A stretch of DNA of 61,964 nucleotides from Verrucomicrobiia bacterium (GTDB lineage: Bacteria; Verrucomicrobiota; Verrucomicrobiia; JABWAM01): positions 1-61,964 of the forward strand of contig JAQUAF010000032.1 of assembly GCA_028687435.1 (NCBI GenBank). The letters are read 5' to 3'. This document shows, in pieces, positions 8,370 through 16,227 of the stretch. Made by a program: the position numbers and the translations under genes. Numbering within the stretch: position 1 is the stretch's first letter; the number at the start of each line of letters is the position of its first letter. The notes beneath the pieces were generated by a model. The model searched no databases, was not told the DNA's origin, and saw only the letters and a list, made by a program, of their open reading frames with translations.

Positions 8370-11300
8370 TTATTTCCTTTCCTCAACCGCAAACATTTGT
8401 TCGAGAGTCATTCCTGTTGCCGCGTCTTTCACGCGAATCTTCCATTCCCCCGTCATTTCATTGAGCGCTAAATGAAAAGAACCTTTTCCTCTCCCTTTTT
8501 CGGCGATCACATTTTCGGCATAATAGGAAACAGTTTTTCCTCGCGGTGACACCAGCTCAACGTGGAATACGTGCAGGCCGAAGCGCTCCACGCCATCAAC
8601 CGCCGCCTCGTATTTCAATGCTTCGCCCTGTCCAATCCGTTCAGGCGCGCTCAGCTTTATCCCCTTCACTTCATAAGGCAGGAGCGCAAACAACATGCCT
8701 TTTGCCGGTTCAATCACGGTCTTTATCCGGTCGGTAAAACCAAGATATTTGCCCTCGCGCGAGTTGTATATGTGCCTTTTTTCCAGCAAACTCAACTCGC
8801 CTGATCTTGCGACGAGCGGTCGCGCATCTCCAAGTGTGTAGGCCTTGGGCGGCTCCGGTAGTTCCTGCAGAACGCCAAGATACGCAACTGCATCTTTGGC
8901 AAAACGATAAAAGCGCACACCTGCCATCTCTGGCTCGACTTTTACCGGCGCCTCAATTCCCGACTGAGCCATCAATGCTTTGAATATGGCCATGATTTCC
9001 AATGAACTGTCGCCGATTTTAACCGCGCTGCTTTCCAAATCCCCCTTGACTCCGGCATAAGCCGAGAGTGAGAAATTAAGCAGGATCGCTTTGCCTTTTC
9101 CATAGCGGTTGATAATCATGGCCGGTTTGCCTCCTGCCAGCGATGCGCGAGCTTCACCGGTTCCCAATTCGACGGATACATCGCAATCAGCTTTCCTGAG
9201 TGTTTTGGGGCATCCGTCCAGGTTGATGCTTGCGATGCAATTGGTTGGCGTGGGTTTGGCCGTCATCTGTTTTACTCCAAACACTTTATCCAAAATTCCG
9301 CCGCCTTCATATGGTTTGCCGTGTTCATCCCGCACGCCCGGGCGCAAGTCCGCGACAGCCGTTCCGCCTTCGCGCACAAATGTTTCAATTTCCACCGCTT
9401 CTTTCCGCGATAAAGCCTGCGTGTACGGCATCCATAACAGACGAAATTTTCCCGTTTTCAATTCTCCGTTGGCAACCTGTTCATAGGCCAAAAGCTGGAA
9501 TTGACGGCCGCCATCCTCAAACAGCGGGATCAAGGCATTTAGCACCGCCGACATTTGCGGCAATCCTTCCGTCAGGGTCGCGGCATGAATGCTGGAGGCT
9601 GAATATAATATGGCGATGCCGTCATCGGCCCGTCTGGCTGTCATCATCAGTTTCCCAATCCCGTTTTTAATTTCCCTCAGTTCAGCTATATTGGCCTTGG
9701 AAAAATCATATAAGGACATGTCCGGCGCCATGATGCTTTGACTCCCGAAGTCCGCCGCGTGGGCGGTAAAAATCCAATATGAGTTTGCGCCCCGGAAAAG
9801 ATGCCGCCAGGCAATATAACGTTGAAATTCCGGACAGCGGTGAAAATTATATCCCCCATACCAACCCAATCCCAATAATGTCCCGGGTTGGGCAAAACTC
9901 ATTGCCGCATAAGGCACAAACGCGCCGTCATAGGTATTGTTAAACCGCATGGCTTTCATGATTTTGTAATGATCGGCCGCCTTGTAGCTGTTGATGCGCA
10001 CGTCGCTGCCCTCATAGCCAATTTTGGCCGATGGCAGCACCTTCTTTACCACATCCCCGCCAGATGAATATGCGCCGGCCCAGGTGGTTTCCATATGCCG
10101 CCGAAAGTCAACCCAGAGCGGTTGAAGCATTGTTTCCTTCTTTGCCTTATTCAGGGTGATCGGTTGAACTTCATTAAATGCCTTATATTGCGTTCCGTAT
10201 TCCCTGTTCATTGCTTCAACTGTGCCGTATTCGTTTGCCAGAACCTGATGAAACGCGGACACACAATGCGCGCAAAAACAAAGCTCATAGTCTCCGACCA
10301 CGAAATGACACTCGTCGCCCATGGAAACTTCCGTGGTGGAATACGGCCGGCATTGTTCCGCTCTTTGGGTTAAAGCCTCGTTCAATTTTTTACGGTATGA
10401 AGGATCCAGCAGGCACGGTTTGCGCACATGGTCATCGGTTGCGTGAATGGAATTTTTCGTTGGGAAATAAGCCAGCCGCACGGCGTAAGGGATATGCCGA
10501 ATATTTGACCGGGCGGTAATTTCCGTAAAATTGAAATATTGCGTGTCAAATCCCATCCGGGCCAATTCGGCAAACATATAGTATAAAGGATATGCCGCGG
10601 CGACATTTTGGCAAAATGCGATCATCCGGATATCGTTCTTTGGCGGCAAGTCGGAGATGGAAAACGCTTTTTTTGCGCTGTCCAAAACCTCATTCCCTTT
10701 GCGCAAGTCCACTTCCAGATATTGAACGATGGCTAGCGGCGGGCTGCCCGCAAGCTCAAAATCAACCTCCCGCGCGGCAGGGGCTTGAACCAGGGGAATG
10801 TCGAGACGCGCCTGGGCTGTCATGCGGCCATAGGTGTCTCTCTGGCGCAGCAGAAGATTTATTCCGTCCTCGGCGGGAGCAAACCCTTCCGCCCTTTCTT
10901 TCCGGGCAACGATTTTGATTTTTCCCGTCACTTTATCTTCCCGCCGGTAATCGGTCTTTATTTCAATTGCTTCAATCGCCGGGGCGCCGATCAATTCCAC
11001 AAAAGATGATCCATAAGTCAGGATCTTGTCGCCATCCTTTACCCAGATGTCCGAAAAATATCGGCCGGAAGGCAGCTGAGGGACTTCAAGAATCACTCTT
11101 GATCCCTCGGAAGCGAGTTTGATATTCTTTTCCTGCCTGACGATTATTTGGTTGTCTTCATTGCGGAATGCAAATACGCATGTTGCCGGCTTTCCATCCG
11201 GGCCGGAAACCGCATATTCAATATTGCCAAGCCCGGCGCGGTGCGAGGCGATATAATCACGGCCGATCACCTTCACGGTTGACGTCCTGCCCGCCATAAA

Positions 11301-12113
11301 TCGCATTAAATGACCAATCCAGGCCATATAATAGTCGTATTCAACAAGGTTCGTCTCCAAAAGATTCCCGGCGGGCGCGGGCGTAAACGCCTGCAAGGAC
11401 GGAACCTTATATCCTTTTAACAGCAGTATCCTGCCTTTGCCAAATACGGAATAATCAATCGTGGCGTCAATCCAGGCCGGAGCATCTTTATATCCGGCAA
11501 AAGCGGCAAGGCCTTTGAACGGAACCAATGCCGCCAAATCTGCTTTCTTTTTCTTTGCTGTTGCGCGTGAAAGGTATGTATCCGGATTGGAGATGAATCC
11601 CAGCAATGGCGTTCCGTCCTTTGCTTTCCTCAACAACTTGTAACGGAGGGTGATGGGAAAAGAGCTCCAGTCAATGTTTCCCAGCATGATCAGGTCGTAA
11701 GATCCTTCGAGTTTCGCGGCAAGATCGTTGGCGAGAGTTTCCTTGTCGCGGGCAATGGCCGGATCGTATCTAAAATTCGAACTAAACCCGCTGGGGTCAT
11801 GCTTGTCGCGCTTGACTGTTGATCCGCCAGAGGCAAAAACCGTATATTGCAGATCCATCCGCTGGGCCAGTTCAATCACTTCGCGCATTCCCCCGCGCCA
11901 GACGATGAACAGAACTTTCAACGGTCCCTGCGCATCTGGTTTTACCCATTTGATGTGCGGCGTGACCACTTCTTCTGTGGGTGTCAGATATTTTGGACCG
12001 TAATCGGGAAAAACAGGCTCTGCCGCCGCTTCGGCCATTGTCGTGATCATGGTCGAAGTCATGAAAAAAACAAGCGATATCATTCGCATCTTATTTTTTT
12101 GTTTGGTTTGCAT
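8370..12113 (-). CDS. Very long secreted GH42-like glycosidase
   Basis: A 1247-residue protein. The ATG at 12113 is chosen because it opens a signal peptide (core MISLVFFMTSTMITTMAEAAA) and lies 32 bp after the upstream gene. Reading further upstream would overlap that gene. Residues about 60-280 form a GATase-like domain and about 285-490 contain beta-sandwich material. The GH42-like barrel has the acid/base motif MGDECHF (Glu601) followed by FCAHCVSAFHQVLANEYG and MNREYGTQYKAF, closely matching the GH42 segment after the catalytic acid. A second GATase-like domain starts DDGIAILYSAS. It is much longer than standard GH42 enzymes (650-700 residues). A beta-galactosidase-type activity is likely, but the substrate is unproven. 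Confidence 0.8.
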   Translation of the reverse strand: MQTKQKNKMRMISLVFFMTSTMITTMAEAAAEPVFPDYGPKYLTPTEEVVTPHIKWVKPDAQGPLKVLFIVWRGGMREVIELAQRMDLQYTVFASGGSTVKRDKHDPSGFSSNFRYDPAIARDKETLANDLAAKLEGSYDLIMLGNIDWSSFPITLRYKLLRKAKDGTPLLGFISNPDTYLSRATAKKKKADLAALVPFKGLAAFAGYKDAPAWIDATIDYSVFGKGRILLLKGYKVPSLQAFTPAPAGNLLETNLVEYDYYMAWIGHLMRFMAGRTSTVKVIGRDYIASHRAGLGNIEYAVSGPDGKPATCVFAFRNEDNQIIVRQEKNIKLASEGSRVILEVPQLPSGRYFSDIWVKDGDKILTYGSSFVELIGAPAIEAIEIKTDYRREDKVTGKIKIVARKERAEGFAPAEDGINLLLRQRDTYGRMTAQARLDIPLVQAPAAREVDFELAGSPPLAIVQYLEVDLRKGNEVLDSAKKAFSISDLPPKNDIRMIAFCQNVAAAYPLYYMFAELARMGFDTQYFNFTEITARSNIRHIPYAVRLAYFPTKNSIHATDDHVRKPCLLDPSYRKKLNEALTQRAEQCRPYSTTEVSMGDECHFVVGDYELCFCAHCVSAFHQVLANEYGTVEAMNREYGTQYKAFNEVQPITLNKAKKETMLQPLWVDFRRHMETTWAGAYSSGGDVVKKVLPSAKIGYEGSDVRINSYKAADHYKIMKAMRFNNTYDGAFVPYAAMSFAQPGTLLGLGWYGGYNFHRCPEFQRYIAWRHLFRGANSYWIFTAHAADFGSQSIMAPDMSLYDFSKANIAELREIKNGIGKLMMTARRADDGIAILYSASSIHAATLTEGLPQMSAVLNALIPLFEDGGRQFQLLAYEQVANGELKTGKFRLLWMPYTQALSRKEAVEIETFVREGGTAVADLRPGVRDEHGKPYEGGGILDKVFGVKQMTAKPTPTNCIASINLDGCPKTLRKADCDVSVELGTGEARASLAGGKPAMIINRYGKGKAILLNFSLSAYAGVKGDLESSAVKIGDSSLEIMAIFKALMAQSGIEAPVKVEPEMAGVRFYRFAKDAVAYLGVLQELPEPPKAYTLGDARPLVARSGELSLLEKRHIYNSREGKYLGFTDRIKTVIEPAKGMLFALLPYEVKGIKLSAPERIGQGEALKYEAAVDGVERFGLHVFHVELVSPRGKTVSYYAENVIAEKGRGKGSFHLALNEMTGEWKIRVKDAATGMTLEQMFAVEERK

Positions 12114-12145
12114 CGATTTGTTCACATCGATTTTGAATAGGGCGG

Positions 12146-13318
12146 CTAAAACTGCTTTTGGGATAGGGAAGCCAAATGGCGAAAAATTGTTTTTCCGATG
12201 GCCTGTCCATAGGCGCGGATGGAATGGGCGGTGACATAGAGGTTGCGGTTTCTTATCGCGCGGTGGTAGCTTAATTCGAGGGTTAACGCCAGGCAACCGT
12301 ATTTTTGATGAAAATAACGGTGCGCCATGCCCTCGATCCGGCCTCCGGATGAAAATTGGGTGGTGTAATGATAGGGGTTTTGGCGGGGGGCAAAGGCTTC
12401 CAGGTCTTTCATGAAAAGGCTGCGTTTTTCCGGGTAATTGGGATCGGTGGGCTCGCAGAGGCTGCAATCATTGAAGTCATTGCCTTGCGCGAGTCCTGGG
12501 GCATGCAGATCGAGAAACAACGCGATGCGGCCCTCTTGGGCGGATTTTTGAATCAGCCGCCTGGCTGCCCTGATTTCCGGCCGGATCGAATTTTTTTTCC
12601 AGTCCCGGTTGAAATCGACGGGAAGGCTGTCCTTGCCGTAGTTCCCGGCGGCGACGTTATCCACGTCGAACATGGGGATGATTTTTAGAATGGCGTTTTT
12701 CTGCAGAAATTCAGCCCCCCTGGAGTTGGACAGAACATAATCGCACAGACCCTCGACGGCGAAGGAACCCGGTGTTTCGCCGGCATGCTGACGGGCGAAA
12801 ATCCATACCACATCCCGTTTTGGGCGGCGGGGTTTTCCCTGGATGGTGATGAGTGGGACGTCGAGTCCCTGGCGGCTTTTCGCGAGAGTTTGGATGCGCA
12901 CATTTGGGTTGCCGCGGATTTTTTTGAGGAACGCCTGCAAATCCGAATAAACATAGGGATAAGAGAAGGCGACGAAAACCTCATTCTCCGTGCAGGGGAC
13001 CGCAAAGGTGAAGGTTCCTTTTGACTGGTCATAAGTTCCCCGTTTGACGCGGCAAAAGGTTTGGTTGTCGTGGAAATATACCGGACGCGCCGCCGGCCAG
13101 GATTTTGGGTAATCGATCTGGCTTTCCTTGTTCCAGACATCGTGGGCGTTTTCCAGACAGATCGTGATTCGGCGGCCTTTGGCGCCCCGGATGCGGAAAT
13201 AAAACCACAACGCATTTTTGCTGGTGGCTTTCCGGGACTGGCAGGCGAACCGGTTGAGGCCGGTTTGGCGCACTTTCTCGATGTTGCCGCCTTCGAAATG
13301 GGAGTCCAGGGTGATCAT
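12146..13318 (-). CDS. M14-family zinc carboxypeptidase, cytoplasmic
   Basis: A 390-residue protein with an N-terminal beta domain (about 1-130) and an M14 metallocarboxypeptidase domain. The zinc site reads ARQHAGETPGS (His178, Glu181) and LDLHAPG (His272). The general-base Glu lies in LTLELSYHR (about Glu348), and DFNRDW is also conserved. The N-terminal domain plus 'ARQHAGET' is typical of the CCP/AGBL-like and bacterial M14 branches. No signal peptide is seen, so it may trim peptides or amidated sugars inside the cell. It starts just upstream of the GH42-like gene and is probably first in that operon. Its presence in a glycan island may mean the target is a glycopeptide or peptidoglycan-like material (inference). 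Confidence 0.8.
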   Translation of the reverse strand: MITLDSHFEGGNIEKVRQTGLNRFACQSRKATSKNALWFYFRIRGAKGRRITICLENAHDVWNKESQIDYPKSWPAARPVYFHDNQTFCRVKRGTYDQSKGTFTFAVPCTENEVFVAFSYPYVYSDLQAFLKKIRGNPNVRIQTLAKSRQGLDVPLITIQGKPRRPKRDVVWIFARQHAGETPGSFAVEGLCDYVLSNSRGAEFLQKNAILKIIPMFDVDNVAAGNYGKDSLPVDFNRDWKKNSIRPEIRAARRLIQKSAQEGRIALFLDLHAPGLAQGNDFNDCSLCEPTDPNYPEKRSLFMKDLEAFAPRQNPYHYTTQFSSGGRIEGMAHRYFHQKYGCLALTLELSYHRAIRNRNLYVTAHSIRAYGQAIGKTIFRHLASLSQKQF

Positions 13319-13599
13319 GAGAGTTGTTGAGGGTGGAGGGGCAGGCTGTTAGTCTATTAGACTATCAGGCTATTGGGTTGTTAGGGATTGAGGAGGAAAG
13401 CGTCTGGATTCCCGCATCCGCGGGAATGACGGGAGAGGGATGGCATGATAGGAGAGGAGGAGATGTGTCATTTTCAGTATTCCTATTTTTTCGTCATTCC
13501 CGTAAAAGCGGGAATCCAGTTGGCTTTGTGTCGTGCGCTTGTCTCGCCGAAGCGCTTGGGCGAAGGCGGATCGAGCAGTTGCCGGGTCTTGGGCCCGGC
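13319..13599. repeat. Repeat-filled intergenic region: 8-bp array and opposed dRS3-like pair
   Basis: No gene is seen. Five degenerate octamers (GTTAGTCT, ATTAGACT, ATCAGGCT, ATTGGGTT, GTTAGGGA) occupy 13348-13387. A dRS3-like hairpin lies at 13404-13430 and a second copy in the opposite orientation at 13493-13519. The stretch 13530-13599 resembles the 3' flank of the first GH123-like gene, so duplication of these genes carried downstream DNA along. Confidence 0.7.
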
Positions 13600-16221
13600 T
13601 TAATTCAGTTGCATGATATGGTCAGCGATTTGCCGGCGCAGGGAGTCCAGGTTTTCCCTGTCCAGATCGCATTGTTTGAGGGCGGCAAGAAAATTTTCGG
13701 CCGTGATCACGGCTTGTTTCTTTTGGGGATGATTGGTGGTTTTGGCCGCCTGGATGGCGGCGGTCAGGGCGGTCAGATATCTGACGTCGTCAACGGCTTC
13801 CCGGTAGCCTTCCCAGGCGATGGTGTCGATTACCCCGTCCGTTGTGGGATAGGTAAAGTTATGGTCGCGATATTTGCCGTCGAAATCATTCCAGAGGTTT
13901 TGATAGGAACATTGGTAGGCGAAAGTGCAGGCGCCGTCATAATCATTCTGCCACAACAACAAACCGTAGTTTTTTCGGTAGATTGCCGGATTTTCCACAC
14001 CGCCAAACGGATTGCCATAATTCCATATGCGGTGGTTTTTTGCATGCCATTTTGCCGCTTCGGTTTTAAGGGGGTAGGAGCTGCAAATAAGCAAATCCTG
14101 AATATCACTGGTCCTTTGGGAGTTTTCGTTCGGTTTTCCGGCCACAAAAATCTTTCCGCCAGCCCGGCGGACCGTTTCCCAGGACAATCTTTGAATGGTC
14201 AATTCTTTTCCCGTGGCTTCATCCCGGCCATAGAAATACACGTTTTTGAATCCATATGGCCTGAAGAAATCCATGACTTCACCGACCTGGCGTGAAAGGT
14301 TTTCCCCGCTTTCTTTGGTGTCATCACGGTTGATATTAATGCCGTAGCAGTAGTACAGGCCGCCGGTTTTCATCCCCGCCTGATGTCTTAATTCCAGATA
14401 TTTTTTGACCAGGTCTTTATTCTCAAAAGGCTGGTAAAAGGTGGGATTGGTGACTCCATGCGCGCGCAGATCGATCAATTCGGCCAGCAGTTGTTTTTCG
14501 CTTTTGTATTCCGAACTGATGGTTCCATTGGGATATTTTTCGGAAAGCACCGCGCGATAATAGATGCTGGAGGCATAATAAGGTTCCGGCAACGCAAAGG
14601 GATAAACCTCCAGCCTGACTGGCAATTCCGCCAGAAGCTTTCCGCCGGACAACAAATTGATTTTTCCGGCATACCTGCCGGGCGCCGCGTTGTCCGGAAC
14701 TTTTACGGTGAGCCAGTATTGTTTGTTGGAATCCTTGGGGATTTTTGCGGAAAGAAGCCTGGCGGCGTCCTTGACGGGGAATTTTTCAATCGACAGCAGC
14801 GAGTAATTTGGATTGCCAATTGAAACCTCATGGGGATCGCTTATGTTGGCATATTGATTGCCGCCCGCCTTGAATGATTTTAAATAATTGGCCTTCTTGT
14901 CATGGTCCACCCTGACCAGTTCATCGTCGTTTACCAGAAGTTCAGGGATCAGCACCCTTGTGTTTTTCATTTGCTCCATGCTTTTTCCCGCAGTGCCGGC
15001 CTGGTACCAGCATTTTACGATCTTAAGGTCGATGCATTCCGGGGGGATGATGTCTTTTTTATTGGAATGAATCAGGGGTGTTGTTTCCGGAAGGAAATCG
15101 TCGATGTCTTTCTGTGAATGGATCGCGAAACTTGCCGGTTCATATTCACCCCGGGCCGCATGGATGGATATTTCCTTGTTGCCGGATGCGGCGATTAACG
15201 TGAAATCGCTTTCGTCCGGCAAGACCGGGCGCGAATGAATGGGGTTTAATGCCGTTGAAAGAATGGGGCATGCGGATGGCTTGAAGCATGAATCCGCCTT
15301 GCTGAAATCCAGTTTTTTCCAGTCGCTTAATTTTGAGTCGATATCCCATTCTTTTCCCAATTGCACATAACCGTCACCCGACGCTTTATTCAATTCTTCT
15401 TCCAATCCGTCCAGTTTTTTTATGAATGTGTCCAGCAGTTTTTTGGCCTGCGTTTCATGCGGTCGAGCCTGGATCGCCGCTTGCCGGATTGCCGCCAGTT
15501 TTTTCCTCCATTCTTTGAATCTGGCTTCATACATCTTTTTGGTCGGGTCCCATCGTTCACTGACTTTCTGCTTCATTTCTTTTTCATCGAAAGGTCTGCC
15601 TTCAAGCTTTACATGCTGAATCAGCAGAACGAGACGGCTGTTCTTTTTTCCGGAGATGAAAAGTGAAAGTCCGTTCAAATAGGGCGTCAGGCTTTCCCCG
15701 GGAATTGAAAAAAACTTTTTGGCGACATGCGGAACGGCGCTTTCGCGGCATTCTTTGAGCGCACCGCGGAACTGGATGGTTTGGCGGCCTGGTTTTGCCG
15801 TTGAAAACGCATCCGTTCCCTTGAAAACATAACCGGCAAAACAAGGCAACAAGTCGATTTTGTATCCAAATGAAAAATTGACGGCGCCTTTTGAATCTTT
15901 TTCAATCTTGAAATTTGCGGAGCAGACCGGATCGGTTTCCGCGGGAATGGAAATGGGCAATAAAAAATAAACGCCTCCGGAGTTGGAAAATGAAATATCC
16001 AGTTTATATGCCTTGGCTTGCGGTTCCTCGAGATCATCAACCACTCCGCTGAAATTGATTTTGAAATTTTCGCTGTTGCCATGCCATTGGACGAGTTGAT
16101 CTTTGTCGGTAAAAAGCCGTTCGTACAGGATCGCGGAATTGTTTTCGGCGGACGTCTTTGGGCAGAGAGCGGTCAATAAGACCGGAAGAATCCATAGCGA
16201 TCGTGTCATGTATTTTTCCAT
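13600..16221 (-). CDS. Secreted GH123/DUF4091-like glycosidase, paralogue 2
   Basis: An 873-residue homologue of the 3326-5962 and 16228-18954 proteins. The signal peptide has the core LWILPVLLTALCPKTSA. A jelly-roll N-terminal domain and a charged helical section (about 210-285) precede a beta-sandwich and a C-terminal GH123-like barrel. The catalytic pair lies in FYGRDEATGK and the barrel ends WEGYREAVDDVRYL. The last 26 residues match those of paralogue 3 exactly, ending in RRQIADHIMQLN. Translation may begin at the Met at residue 5. It starts 6 bp after the stop of paralogue 3, so the two form one operon. Confidence 0.75.
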   Translation of the reverse strand: MEKYMTRSLWILPVLLTALCPKTSAENNSAILYERLFTDKDQLVQWHGNSENFKINFSGVVDDLEEPQAKAYKLDISFSNSGGVYFLLPISIPAETDPVCSANFKIEKDSKGAVNFSFGYKIDLLPCFAGYVFKGTDAFSTAKPGRQTIQFRGALKECRESAVPHVAKKFFSIPGESLTPYLNGLSLFISGKKNSRLVLLIQHVKLEGRPFDEKEMKQKVSERWDPTKKMYEARFKEWRKKLAAIRQAAIQARPHETQAKKLLDTFIKKLDGLEEELNKASGDGYVQLGKEWDIDSKLSDWKKLDFSKADSCFKPSACPILSTALNPIHSRPVLPDESDFTLIAASGNKEISIHAARGEYEPASFAIHSQKDIDDFLPETTPLIHSNKKDIIPPECIDLKIVKCWYQAGTAGKSMEQMKNTRVLIPELLVNDDELVRVDHDKKANYLKSFKAGGNQYANISDPHEVSIGNPNYSLLSIEKFPVKDAARLLSAKIPKDSNKQYWLTVKVPDNAAPGRYAGKINLLSGGKLLAELPVRLEVYPFALPEPYYASSIYYRAVLSEKYPNGTISSEYKSEKQLLAELIDLRAHGVTNPTFYQPFENKDLVKKYLELRHQAGMKTGGLYYCYGININRDDTKESGENLSRQVGEVMDFFRPYGFKNVYFYGRDEATGKELTIQRLSWETVRRAGGKIFVAGKPNENSQRTSDIQDLLICSSYPLKTEAAKWHAKNHRIWNYGNPFGGVENPAIYRKNYGLLLWQNDYDGACTFAYQCSYQNLWNDFDGKYRDHNFTYPTTDGVIDTIAWEGYREAVDDVRYLTALTAAIQAAKTTNHPQKKQAVITAENFLAALKQCDLDRENLDSLRRQIADHIMQLN

Positions 16222-16227
16222 AAGGCC

